Assembly: GCF_900141665.1 (NCBI RefSeq)
Contig: NZ_FQYI01000006.1
Span: forward strand, 62,001 to 126,000
Origin: Cruoricaptor ignavus
GTDB taxonomy: Bacteria > Bacteroidota > Bacteroidia > Flavobacteriales > Weeksellaceae
DNA: 64,000 nt
Direction of reading: 5' to 3'
In this document: one piece after another, positions 18,633 through 27,522 of the stretch
Layout: every line of letters begins with the position of its first letter
How positions within the stretch are numbered: position 1 is the first letter of the stretch
Translations under genes and position numbers: made by a program
The notes under the pieces: model-generated
What the model was told of the DNA's origin: nothing
Seen by the model: only the letters and a program-made list of their open reading frames with translations
Databases searched by the model: none

Positions 18633-19748
18633 TCAAACCTCTTCAAAATAAGTGTCCGCATCGGCAGGATTGTACGGCTCGTTAATCCAGAAAATCGTGT
18701 AAAGTTCTTCATCACCGGTGTTGGTGATGTTGTGCGTGTACCAAATCGGCATATCCACATAGGCAGGCTCGGCGCCATCCAGATGGAAATCCAGCACTTC
18801 ATCCGTCCCGATTTTCCGCAGCTGAATTTTCGCTCTGCCCTTTATCACGGCAAATCTCTCGATTTTCCTTGTGTGATAATGGTTGCCACGCGTAATTCCA
18901 GGCACCGTGGTAGAGAATGAGCACTGCCCGCCAATTCCTAACCTTATAACTTCCACAAAAGCACCGCGGTTATCCGTATGCTGCACGAATTTCTTCGGGA
19001 AATAGTCCTGCAAATCAATGTAGGAACGGAATGTGTTGAACAGGTTCAAATCGAACGATGATTCCAAGGCCGGAATTTCGCCGTTTTCAAAATACAGTTT
19101 TTTAAAATTGTTGAGCTTTTGCAAAACTTCGGAAACCTTATTCGTGGAAGTGTGCGGCACCACGAATTCTTCTTCGGTTTCGCCTTCCCGAATTTTTTCA
19201 AGAATCAAATTCACCAGTTCTCCCACATAGATCAGCTTCACTTCGCCATCATTCAAGATGGTAGGCTCTTCGCCGTGCGTCAGTTTATGGCAAAAAGTGG
19301 CGATGAAGGAATTGTAGTTCGGGATACCGAAAGGCCCGAAAACATTAGGGATTATCAGCCCTGTAAATCTCCCGCCGTTTTCTCTTGCTGCTTTCGCCAG
19401 AATTCTGCGCCCTTCCCTTTTCGATTTTCCGTAAAGGTTTTCGCGCTCTTCCTGCGAAGACGAGGAGAACAGAATGTGCGCCGGCGATTTCGTCCTGCTC
19501 AGCGCATCAGCCAACTTCTGTGCTAATGCCACATTGGTTTCGTACAAGGCTTCTTCGCTTTCGTGGCGGTTTACAGCGGCAAGATGAACGATGGCATCGC
19601 ACTGCTGCACGAATTCATCCAGCGTTTTCTCATCTTCGAAAAATTCATTGCGGAAATCTACCCGCTGAAATTCTTCCGGGAAAAGCCCAAGCGTTCTGTA
19701 AAGGTGCGAGCCGATAAAGCCGTTCTGCCCGGTAATTCCGATTTTCAT
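18633..19748 (-). CDS. fnlB: UDP-2-acetamido-2,6-dideoxy-hexose reductase/epimerase, FnlB/CapF/WbjC
   Basis: A fusion of an N-terminal SDR domain and a C-terminal cupin in 371 residues. The CapF family epimerises at C3 and then reduces C4 of the CapE product. The SDR part has GITGQNGFIGSHLYR, IVHLAAVNRHESEE and YGKSKREGRRIL. The cupin begins around residue 250 with FVQHTDNRGAFVEVIR and has TRGNHYHTRKIERF with metal-ligand histidines. The C-terminal VDMPIWYTHNITNTGDEELYTIFW is typical. It lies 18 bp downstream of fnlA. Confidence 0.95.
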   Translation of the reverse strand: MKIGITGQNGFIGSHLYRTLGLFPEEFQRVDFRNEFFEDEKTLDEFVQQCDAIVHLAAVNRHESEEALYETNVALAQKLADALSRTKSPAHILFSSSSQEERENLYGKSKREGRRILAKAARENGGRFTGLIIPNVFGPFGIPNYNSFIATFCHKLTHGEEPTILNDGEVKLIYVGELVNLILEKIREGETEEEFVVPHTSTNKVSEVLQKLNNFKKLYFENGEIPALESSFDLNLFNTFRSYIDLQDYFPKKFVQHTDNRGAFVEVIRLGIGGQCSFSTTVPGITRGNHYHTRKIERFAVIKGRAKIQLRKIGTDEVLDFHLDGAEPAYVDMPIWYTHNITNTGDEELYTIFWINEPYNPADADTYFEEV

Positions 19749-19766
19749 TTTTGCTTTGTTTAAAAA

Positions 19767-20804
19767 TTAATCCGGGTACTGCATCACATCTTCACCCATA
19801 ATATCTTTCCTGATGAGCGGCAGTTTCATCAGCAGCTGTTTCATTCCTTCCACATCCTGCTGCTCCGTGTTGTGGGAGTGGTAGTCTTCAATTTCCGAAG
19901 TATCTGCATCACCTTCGGAAAAATATTTGGCATAATTCAAATCGCGGTTATCCGCCGGAATTCTGTAGAAATCGCCCATATCTTCCGCCTTTTCCATTTC
20001 TTCTCTGGTGCAGAGTGTTTCGTAAAGTTTTTCGCCGTGCCTGGTGCCGATGATTTTAATTTCATTATCGGCATTGTACATTTCTTTCAGGGCCTGCGCC
20101 AAATCACCGATGGTTCCTGCCGGAGCCTTGTTCACGAACAAATCGCCCGGATTGCCGTGCTCAAATGCAAACAGCACGAGCTCCACCGCTTCTTCGAGCG
20201 ACATCAGGAATCGCGTCATTTTAGGATCAGTTACTGTCAATGCTTCGCCAGCCTTGATCTGCTTCACGAAAAGCGGAATTACCGAACCGCGCGAGGCCAT
20301 CACATTGCCGTACCTTGTAAGGCAAACCACGGTTTCGCCGGCGTTTCGGGAGGCTGCCACCGCTACTTTTTCCATCATCGCTTTGGAAATTCCCATCGCG
20401 TTTATTGGGTAGGCTGCTTTGTCCGTGCTCAGGCAGATGACTTTTTTCACATTATTTTTGATGGCTGCGTCTATCACATTCTGCGTGCCTATTACATTGG
20501 TCTGCACCGCCTGCATCGGGAAAAATTCACAGGAAGGCACCTGCTTCAGCGCGGCAGCGTGGAACACGAAATCCACTCCGCGCATTGCTCTTTCGATGCT
20601 TGAAAAATCGCGTACATCGCCGATGTAGAATTTCAGTTTGTCATTTTTAAACTGATTTCTCATATCGTCCTGCTTTTTCTCATCCCGAGAAAAAATCCGG
20701 ATTTCGCTGAAGTGTTCCGTATTCAGAAACCTCCTTAGCACGGCAGTTCCGAACGAGCCAGTACCACCTGTGATGAGCAGGGTTTTATTTTGAATTTGAT
20801 TCAT
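19767..20804 (-). CDS. fnlA: UDP-N-acetylglucosamine 4,6-dehydratase/5-epimerase, FnlA/CapE/WbjB
   Basis: First enzyme of UDP-L-FucNAc synthesis: it dehydrates UDP-GlcNAc and inverts C5. The 345-residue extended-SDR protein has LLITGGTGSFGTAVLRRFL and FHAAALKQVPSCEFFP. Its catalytic helix reads MGISKAMMEK, with Met in place of the usual Tyr of YxxxK, as is known for this family. TRYGNVMASRGSVIPLF and the C-terminal GTRHGEKLYETL also fit. The start overlaps the upstream GT4 gene by 20 bp. Confidence 0.95.
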   Translation of the reverse strand: MNQIQNKTLLITGGTGSFGTAVLRRFLNTEHFSEIRIFSRDEKKQDDMRNQFKNDKLKFYIGDVRDFSSIERAMRGVDFVFHAAALKQVPSCEFFPMQAVQTNVIGTQNVIDAAIKNNVKKVICLSTDKAAYPINAMGISKAMMEKVAVAASRNAGETVVCLTRYGNVMASRGSVIPLFVKQIKAGEALTVTDPKMTRFLMSLEEAVELVLFAFEHGNPGDLFVNKAPAGTIGDLAQALKEMYNADNEIKIIGTRHGEKLYETLCTREEMEKAEDMGDFYRIPADNRDLNYAKYFSEGDADTSEIEDYHSHNTEQQDVEGMKQLLMKLPLIRKDIMGEDVMQYPD

Positions 20805-21909
20805 AGATTTGATTAGTAATTTTCAGGTAAGCCTTTGTTCTGTCCATGCTGCTGCCGAAGCGTTTTAAATTCTCTGTTCCTATATCGGTAAGCCTTTTGC
20901 GGAGCTCTGCATCTCGGTGGAGTTTTACCACCGCTTCCGCGTAGCTTGCCGGATCTGTGGCTGCACAAAAGTACGCAGAATTTCCGCAAATATCTCTTGC
21001 AAACGGCATATCGGATGCTATTATCGGTTTTTTCATAAACATCGCTTCCAGGTAGGTGGTAGAAAATATCTCCAGCAGCGTAGGTATCAGCACCAGATGG
21101 GACTGCCGGTACAGCGACGGTATTTTCTGCAGCGGCACTCTGCCGAGGTAGGTGATGTGTGCGTTGGTCTCCTCAGGAAAATTCACATCCTCAGGCTGTA
21201 GGGTAAGGAGTATTTGGAAATCCTGCAGGCCGTACTCATTTTTCAGGATGCTGATCATTTCCGGCAGGATCTTCATATTCTTATGAGGATAGTTCGCCGT
21301 AAGGAAAAGTATATTCACCGCAGATTCCGGGATGCCCTCCATCTCTTCCCACTGCTGCGGGGAGCCGAAGATTTCGTTCAAAGTATTCCCTACCGTATAG
21401 GTGGGCTTGCTGTAGTTATATTTCTCTGTAAAAATCCTGCGGGCGCTTTCCGTTTCGAATATCAGTGCATCCGAATTCCTTTTAAAACTGTAGGTTTTCA
21501 GCAGTGCCAGGAGCTTGTAGTAGATTTTTTCTTTCAGAGAAATATTCTTAAGGAACGGAGATTTGGGATAAATGATATAAGGAATCGCCAAACCTACCAC
21601 TTTTGTCCGCCCGCTTTTGTGATAAGACGGGCCGAACAGTGTAAAAATAATATCCGGCTGTTCCTCATTTTCGATCTCAAGGACTTTCCTGATGCGTTTC
21701 TTTTTAAAAGTTTCCTCCGCCTTGGTCAGCCTGTAGAATTTGAAATTCCGTGGAAAATCCTCATTGCCCAGGCTCTCCGTACACTTCACAGAATTTACCA
21801 CCACAAACTCATCATCGGTAGGAAGCCGCTTCAGATCCCGGAGAAAGGACGCCGCCACCTGCAGCCCGCCGCCAGCAAAGAGGTTCGAGTTGTCAATTAA
21901 TAATTTCAT
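20785..21909 (-). CDS. Glycosyltransferase family 4
   Basis: A GT-B enzyme of 374 residues. The N-terminus has the DNSNLFAGGGLQVAASFLRDL loop typical of the mannosyltransferase-like GT4 group. The donor half has LFLTANYPHKNMK and PTLLEIFSTTYLEAMFMKKPIIASD. The C-terminus carries RRLT-like helices. Sugar specificity is unknown. It lies between another GT4 gene (1-bp overlap) and fnlA (20-bp overlap), so it is made with the FucNAc enzymes. Confidence 0.9.
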   Translation of the reverse strand: MKLLIDNSNLFAGGGLQVAASFLRDLKRLPTDDEFVVVNSVKCTESLGNEDFPRNFKFYRLTKAEETFKKKRIRKVLEIENEEQPDIIFTLFGPSYHKSGRTKVVGLAIPYIIYPKSPFLKNISLKEKIYYKLLALLKTYSFKRNSDALIFETESARRIFTEKYNYSKPTYTVGNTLNEIFGSPQQWEEMEGIPESAVNILFLTANYPHKNMKILPEMISILKNEYGLQDFQILLTLQPEDVNFPEETNAHITYLGRVPLQKIPSLYRQSHLVLIPTLLEIFSTTYLEAMFMKKPIIASDMPFARDICGNSAYFCAATDPASYAEAVVKLHRDAELRKRLTDIGTENLKRFGSSMDRTKAYLKITNQIYESNSK

Positions 21910-23039
21910 CAGTTTATCTTTTCCAAGAAGCGGATCAGCCCTGCCGCCGCTTTTTCCCTTGTGAAGTTTTCCGAGACTATTTTATAGGATTCCTCCCCCA
22001 TTTGCTCAATTTCTCCCCTGTCTGCTGCGGCTACTTCTGCCAGCGCATTCAGAATATTCTCCTCAGTAATCTCGCTGATTACCCAGCCGTTTCCTCCGCT
22101 CGGTATCAGCTCGCCCACATTCCCCGCTTTGGAAGACAGCAGCAAGGCATTCTTCTGAAACGCTGCTTCTATGGGGCTCAACGGGTTTGCATCGGATTTT
22201 GTGGGCAGGGCGAACACATCTGCCGCGGCGAGGTAGCTTCGCACGGCATCCCTCTCCTGCTGGCCGGCAAGCCGGTAGCGCCCGCCCATATCGTCGCGGG
22301 CTATCCTGGCCTTCAGTTCTTCGTAGTATGGTCCTTGTCCTATTTGAACTGCGTAAAGATTTTCTGCTTTAAGTTTTTTAAAAGCTTCATAAAATTCTAA
22401 TACTGATTTATTAGCATTCAAGGTTGAAACTAATATAATAACTGTTTTGTCTGACGGTATATTAAGCATCTTTCTAATTTCCGCTTTATCCCCAATATTT
22501 TTAGAGAAAAATTCTTCATCTATAGTATTGGGCAGAAATGATGTTTTCGCTCCGAAGTGGTAAGACTGAACATAGTGAGCAGATCTGCTGTTTGGCACAA
22601 CAAAGTAGTCGATCGACTCAAATGTCTTTCTTCTCATAAATTCTACTAACCCCCCAGATCTACTTTGCGCATCGGCGTGGCCCTCGCTCCAGAAGATAAC
22701 GGGTGCGCCCAGGGAAGATTTTCGGGCAAGGATGCTGAAGGTCGCCGGCGCAATCCAGCTTCCGGCGAGCAGGATCCACCGCGGGTTTAGCTTTTTTAGT
22801 TTTCTTACCAGTCCAAAATTTATATGCGGGTACACCCCCCCGATTTCGAAATGCAGCCCTTTGAGAAAGGTATAGTCATAAATGTTTTCTTCCGGCTTAA
22901 ACTGCCAGTGGCGGTCCGGCTCTGTCTCCGCACAGTACAGCACATGCAGGCTTTCGCCGATTTTCGCCAGCTCTTGTTGGAGTACATTAAAGAATGCGGT
23001 CCTGTACGGCGTGGGGATATTGGTAACGGTAACTAACAT
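21909..23039 (-). CDS. Glycosyltransferase family 4
   Basis: A GT-B enzyme of 376 residues. It starts with VTVTNIPTPYRTAFFNVLQQELA, a recurrent N-terminus in the GT4 family. It has FWSEGHADAQSRSGG, IILVSTLNANKSVLEFYEAFK and the donor-binding ALPTKSDANPLSPIEAAFQ stretch, in which the second acidic residue of the usual EGxPxxxxEA is retained. The start lies 53 bp inside the end of the polymerase gene upstream, a long overlap. The donor sugar is not known. Confidence 0.9.
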   Translation of the reverse strand: MLVTVTNIPTPYRTAFFNVLQQELAKIGESLHVLYCAETEPDRHWQFKPEENIYDYTFLKGLHFEIGGVYPHINFGLVRKLKKLNPRWILLAGSWIAPATFSILARKSSLGAPVIFWSEGHADAQSRSGGLVEFMRRKTFESIDYFVVPNSRSAHYVQSYHFGAKTSFLPNTIDEEFFSKNIGDKAEIRKMLNIPSDKTVIILVSTLNANKSVLEFYEAFKKLKAENLYAVQIGQGPYYEELKARIARDDMGGRYRLAGQQERDAVRSYLAAADVFALPTKSDANPLSPIEAAFQKNALLLSSKAGNVGELIPSGGNGWVISEITEENILNALAEVAAADRGEIEQMGEESYKIVSENFTREKAAAGLIRFLEKIN

Positions 23040-24252
23040 ATTTCTTTCTGTAAAAGAGTTGAAGCGTTATCAGCAGGAATACCAGCAGCGTAACATTCTG
23101 CGGCAGGTAGCCCCGCGTAGATTCCTGGAAAAGCACCATGGCTATCATCACGATCACCACCCTGTCCCGCGGCACCTCCAGGTCGGTCCTTTTCGAGATG
23201 TATCCCAGCCCGCCGCCCAGCAGCAGCATAAAAAATACCACGCCCGCCTTACCGAATGCTATATAGTATTCCGTAACATTGGAAACCGCGGCTCCTGCGA
23301 AATAGCCCGCCTTGGTACCAAAAGAGTTTTTGATAATTTCCAGCTGCGGGATGCTCGGCTTTACCCCCCCTTCGAAAAAAGAAGCAGGGATAATTCTGAT
23401 GAAGATATGCAGAAACATAGATTCCCCATAATCGTATTCTATATGGTTGCGGTTCATATATTGCATCACCATCATCTCCGTCTTGTAGTTGTCTGTCTGG
23501 TGCAGCATCAGCTGGTAAGGCGAGAGGTTGCCGTAGGTATCCGATTCGAAAGTCACCTCATTAAAATTCAGCGTACTGAGCGCCTCGCGGTTTACGGTGA
23601 TAAAGTTAATGGTATAAGCAATGGAGATCCCTATTACCACCCACCGCACGAGCGAAGCCAGGGACAGCCTGTTCGTCACCAGAAAGTGGTAAAGCACCCC
23701 GATGATGAGAAGGAGAATACGGTAGCGGAAGCCCAGGATGAGATAGCAGAAAATCGCCGCCCCGAGGATAAACCAATGCCAGGGGCGGTTGAATTTCTTT
23801 TCATAAATAAGAATGATAAAGGCAAGAATCAGCGAGTCTCCGAGAAATACGAGGTAGTTATAAAACCCTCCGCCGTAGACCCCCTCTGAGACATTCCGGA
23901 AAATCATCAGCACGAGGGAGAGGAAGAAAAACCACATATAAAACGGATACTTCGGATTCAGCGTATAAACTGCCCTGTTCCTTCTCTTCGCATCTGTAAA
24001 AACATACATAAAAAGATAGCCCAAGAGCATACTGGCAATGCCTATGGTATATATCATTACCGTATCTTCAAAACCTCCGCGGAAGTCTGCCTTCAGGTGC
24101 GTCCACATATTTCGGTTGATGGAATTCAGCGGACCGAGGAAGAAATAGATAAAATAATTGATAAGCAGGAATAATAAAAGAAAGTGCCGCCGAAAGTCCT
24201 GCAGCGCAAATACTATCCCCGAGAGAAGAATCAAACCTAAGAGGTAGAGCAA
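22987..24252 (-). CDS. wzy: Wzy-like repeat-unit polymerase (locus B)
   Basis: A 421-residue integral membrane protein with about 11-12 hydrophobic segments and a long polar loop near residues 250-300 that carries RIIPASFFEGGVKPSIPQLE, similar in position to polymerase motifs. It ends in a charged tail. The gene is surrounded by GT genes and the locus otherwise lacks a polymerase, which together argue for Wzy. The start is a TTG at 24252 only 3 bp after the stop of the upstream GT4. No ATG occurs before the first membrane helix. Sequence similarity to the locus A polymerase is slight. Confidence 0.78.
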   Translation of the reverse strand: MLYLLGLILLSGIVFALQDFRRHFLLLFLLINYFIYFFLGPLNSINRNMWTHLKADFRGGFEDTVMIYTIGIASMLLGYLFMYVFTDAKRRNRAVYTLNPKYPFYMWFFFLSLVLMIFRNVSEGVYGGGFYNYLVFLGDSLILAFIILIYEKKFNRPWHWFILGAAIFCYLILGFRYRILLLIIGVLYHFLVTNRLSLASLVRWVVIGISIAYTINFITVNREALSTLNFNEVTFESDTYGNLSPYQLMLHQTDNYKTEMMVMQYMNRNHIEYDYGESMFLHIFIRIIPASFFEGGVKPSIPQLEIIKNSFGTKAGYFAGAAVSNVTEYYIAFGKAGVVFFMLLLGGGLGYISKRTDLEVPRDRVVIVMIAMVLFQESTRGYLPQNVTLLVFLLITLQLFYRKKYVSYRYQYPHAVQDRIL

Positions 24253-24255
24253 GAT

Positions 24256-25470
24256 TTAATTTAATTTGGAGAGGTAATTTACGATTTCTTTCCGGAACTG
24301 CTCCCAGCTGAGGCGCTGCGCAGTGCGCCTGCCGGCATCGCCGATCCCCCGGGTTTTCTCCGGCTCTTTCCTCAGAAGTTCCAGCCTGCTGCGGATGGCC
24401 GCCGCATCGCGGATGGGTACAACGAAGCCGTTCTCCCCATCGCGGATGATATCCGCCGCCACGGTATTTTCTGAAGCTATTACCGGGATGCCTGTGGACA
24501 TCGCCTCCAGTATCACCTGCCCGAAGCCTTCCACCACGGAGGGCAGCACAAAGCAATGAGACCCGTGCAGAAGCGACACCATCTCCTCCAGCGGTATATT
24601 CCTATGGATTTTTATATCAAGATTGTACCTGCCGAGCATTTCTTCATCAAAAATACCCCTGCCGATGATGTGCAGCTCGGTATCGGGCATATCCTGCAGA
24701 GCATCCAGCAGATAGGTGATGCCCTTGCGCTGATTGAGGCTGCCGATGAACACAATGCGGAATGGCTCCCTACCGTCCCAGGGTTCGCGGGCTTTGTAAG
24801 GAAATTTAGCCGCATCCACACCATAGGGGATTACGGCAATCTTCTCACGGGGTACGCCCTCGGCAGCCACCGAGTTGGCAGTTACGCTGCTTGCGCAGAT
24901 AATATTATCGGCAAGGTGGATTTCCTCCGTAAGATTTTTAAGGTCTTCCTCCGGTACAGAAAACTCGTACTCCTGCGAAAGGGATTTTACCGAGGCAGGG
25001 TTGAGCGCCATCTCTTCCTCCAGAATATTTTTCACGAAAGTAGTATGCGGATGAAACTGAAACAGCACCTTCGGGCGTATGGGGTTATCGGTAAAAGCCG
25101 CCTTCGCATAGGTATTCATACTCAGCACCGGGATCCCCCTCCGCAGGGCGTATCTCCTGGCGGCATACCCCAGCGCATTGTCTTTTTTTGTGCTGTATTT
25201 CAGATTTTTGGTAAGGCTCAGCAGCATCTGCCAGAATACGGACATCAGCGATATCTTCACCAGCGTGCTCGGCAGCCCCGGTTTGTACCTTTTATCCAGC
25301 CTGGATTTTATTGTTGCCGGCAAGGATCGCAACATCCTCCCGAGCAACGGATGATCGTACGGTGCGTAGAAATCTGTAACCAGGCACTCCAGCAAGCCCT
25401 GCTCCGCAAGGGCCAGCGCCACCTGATAATCATCCCGCCTGCCGGCGTGTACTACAATGTATTTTCCCAT
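24256..25470 (-). CDS. Glycosyltransferase family 4
   Basis: A GT-B enzyme of 404 residues starting MGKYIVVHAGRRDDYQVALALAEQG, with the donor half holding FRIVFIGSLNQRKGITYLL, IIGRGIFDEEML and VLPSVVEGFGQVILEAMSTGIPVIAS, where the ExFGxxxxEA motif is complete. The gene looks richer in G+C than the flippase genes. It lies 22 bp downstream of another GT4. Sugar specificity is unknown. Confidence 0.92.
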   Translation of the reverse strand: MGKYIVVHAGRRDDYQVALALAEQGLLECLVTDFYAPYDHPLLGRMLRSLPATIKSRLDKRYKPGLPSTLVKISLMSVFWQMLLSLTKNLKYSTKKDNALGYAARRYALRRGIPVLSMNTYAKAAFTDNPIRPKVLFQFHPHTTFVKNILEEEMALNPASVKSLSQEYEFSVPEEDLKNLTEEIHLADNIICASSVTANSVAAEGVPREKIAVIPYGVDAAKFPYKAREPWDGREPFRIVFIGSLNQRKGITYLLDALQDMPDTELHIIGRGIFDEEMLGRYNLDIKIHRNIPLEEMVSLLHGSHCFVLPSVVEGFGQVILEAMSTGIPVIASENTVAADIIRDGENGFVVPIRDAAAIRSRLELLRKEPEKTRGIGDAGRRTAQRLSWEQFRKEIVNYLSKLN

Positions 25471-25492
25471 CTTTTTTCAAGTAGGTATTTCA

Positions 25493-26578
25493 TTATCTGG
25501 AATTTTTTTTGTTTAAAATCTCTCGGTAGAAGCCCATCGTTTTCTCAGTCATTTTCTCCACAGAAAACTTTTCAGCATTCTTTAGCGCGCCGCGGCTCAG
25601 CCCTTCCCACAGGTTTTCTGCGAATACCTCATCAATTCTTCGGGCGAGCTCCTCCGCATCGCTGCCGGGCGTCATCACTCCGGAGACGCCATCCTGATGC
25701 AGATCCTGTAACCCGCCCTCCACATTGAAGCTGAATACTGGCACGCCCACGGAGAGCGCCTCCAGAACATTGTACGGGCAAGCCTCTTTTCGGGAAAGCA
25801 TCAGGAGGCCCTGCGCACTCTGCAGCCACGGGAATACATCCTTCTGCATCCCGGCAAATTCCACACTTGCTTCCAGACCCAGCTCTGCGACCCTGGCCTT
25901 TATGCCGGCAATGTATTCGGCATCGTCTTTATCTGGCGATCCTATGAATGTCAGGCGGTAGCTGCGCGGGCTGTTGGTTTTCAGCAGGTTCAGTATTTCT
26001 ACGGCGAGGTGCGGCTGCTTGTCCTGCGCCAGGCGGCTTACCATCACCAGGCGGATGGGCTCTCCCGGGCGGTATTCCGCGGTTTTCCTGCCGGGCTTCA
26101 GCTCTATCCCGTTGTGGATTACGCGCCACTCGCTTTTTGGCAGGAAGTTCTTTGAGGTAAGGTATTCCTTCACGGCATTGCTCACGGCTATCACGCCATT
26201 TACGGTATTTTTATACATCGTGCTGAAAGCCTTGATATAATCCATCTGGTGCACGGTGTACAGCACCACGGCAGAAGAAAGCCGGAGTATGGGTGCTGCG
26301 AGCAGCGGCAGATAGTTCATATGGACTATATCCGGCCGGAAGTCACGAAGCGCTTTCCAGAACTTCAGGAGCATCAGGGGATCCCTGCCGTTCTTTCCGT
26401 TCAGTGCGGATACCTGTATCCCTGCCTCCTTAAGCGGCGCAATGGCGTCGGGCACGGTATAGAAGAATACAAGTATCCTCACATCATAGCCCCGCTGCTG
26501 TAGCTGCATAGCCAGATCCTGCACATATTTTTCTATGCCGCCCATATGGAACCTGCCCGAGCAGAGGAGTACTTTCAT
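25493..26578 (-). CDS. Glycosyltransferase family 4
   Basis: A GT-B enzyme of 361 residues starting KVLLCSGRFHMGGIEKYVQDLAMQL, the common GT4 acceptor-side loop. It has DIVHMNYLPLLAAPI, VIHNGIELKPGRKTA, RLVMVSRLAQDKQPHLAVEIL and a donor-side MLSRKEACPYNVLEALSVGVPVFS. The start overlaps the end of the upstream GT2 gene by 4 bp. Linkage is unknown. Confidence 0.92.
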   Translation of the reverse strand: MKVLLCSGRFHMGGIEKYVQDLAMQLQQRGYDVRILVFFYTVPDAIAPLKEAGIQVSALNGKNGRDPLMLLKFWKALRDFRPDIVHMNYLPLLAAPILRLSSAVVLYTVHQMDYIKAFSTMYKNTVNGVIAVSNAVKEYLTSKNFLPKSEWRVIHNGIELKPGRKTAEYRPGEPIRLVMVSRLAQDKQPHLAVEILNLLKTNSPRSYRLTFIGSPDKDDAEYIAGIKARVAELGLEASVEFAGMQKDVFPWLQSAQGLLMLSRKEACPYNVLEALSVGVPVFSFNVEGGLQDLHQDGVSGVMTPGSDAEELARRIDEVFAENLWEGLSRGALKNAEKFSVEKMTEKTMGFYREILNKKNSR

Positions 26579-27504
26579 CTTTCCGCTAATTTTTTCTGTA
26601 TTAAATTTAGATAATATTTAAAACTAAGCCTGTGTAAAATCCCGCCAATCATAGTAGTTTCAGGAGATTTCCTATTGCCAAAAAAATTTGTTATAATATA
26701 ATAAGAAAGAAACTCCACGAATTCATGCTGATAGAAAACAATATCATAAAATGGAACTTCTTTGTATATAACATCTTTTTTAAACTGATAATAGCACTCC
26801 ATAAAGCCAATATTATAGCTTCTTGAGGTATTATTAACCGCAGAATCTCCCCCAACCCTGTACCGCACTACAATATGGTCTACAAAATGAATCTTTTCAC
26901 CCAGGGCGGTGACGGCAAGCCAGAACGGCAAGTCCTCAAAATAGCGGTATCTCTCGTTGAACCAGCCGGCGCGCTCTACCAAATCTTTTTTATAAAACGC
27001 CGCCGGCGCAAAATTGGCTCCTTTTCTCAAAAGCCACTTGTACTGCTCCTTGGCTTTCAAATAGAAAAAAGGAAGGTTATGCTGCTGCGGAGCGATCCGA
27101 TTTTCCTTCCCTGATTTAGAGAAATACTGCATTCTCCCCGCCATTATATTAGCATCGGGGTTTTTTATTGAGTAGGCAATAAAGCTTTCCAGGCAGTCCG
27201 GCTCCAGGAGATCGTCTCCCGCTATAAGCTTTATCCACTCTCCATTTGCAGCGCGTATGCCACGGTTGCAGTTGGCAGGTATGCCTGTGTTTTTTGGCAC
27301 TGTAAGCACCTCGGCGCGGACGAAAGATTGCCGGTGGCTGCCCAGCCATTCTTTTACCAGGGCTACTGTATCGTCCGAGGAACCGTCATCGGTTACTATC
27401 AGCTCACAATTGCCGTAGGTCTGGTTTTTTATGCTCTCCAGCGTTTCCAGAACATATTCTGAAGAATTATAGGTTATTACGACTACGGATATTAAGGGCT
27501 CCAT
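26575..27504 (-). CDS. Glycosyltransferase family 2
   Basis: A GT-A enzyme of 309 residues with ISVVVITYNSSEYVLETLESI, IVTDDGSSDDTVALV and KLIAGDDLLEPDCLE, which includes the acidic metal-binding pair. FEDLPFWLAVTALG is the typical catalytic-base region. It lies 18 bp downstream of wzx. Donor and acceptor sugars are unknown. Confidence 0.93.
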   Translation of the reverse strand: MEPLISVVVITYNSSEYVLETLESIKNQTYGNCELIVTDDGSSDDTVALVKEWLGSHRQSFVRAEVLTVPKNTGIPANCNRGIRAANGEWIKLIAGDDLLEPDCLESFIAYSIKNPDANIMAGRMQYFSKSGKENRIAPQQHNLPFFYLKAKEQYKWLLRKGANFAPAAFYKKDLVERAGWFNERYRYFEDLPFWLAVTALGEKIHFVDHIVVRYRVGGDSAVNNTSRSYNIGFMECYYQFKKDVIYKEVPFYDIVFYQHEFVEFLSYYIITNFFGNRKSPETTMIGGILHRLSFKYYLNLIQKKLAER

Positions 27505-27522
27505 TACTTTTAGGCTTGTAGT

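Noticed and set aside
22882-23889. A 335-codon open frame on the plus strand
   Set aside because: Antisense to the GT4 and polymerase genes of locus B, with no motif, signal or plausible start context.
24556-25728. A 390-codon open frame on the plus strand
   Set aside because: It lies antisense to two well-supported GT4 genes; its product is rich in His, Arg and Phe and lacks domains. A G+C-rich coding strand gives long antisense frames.
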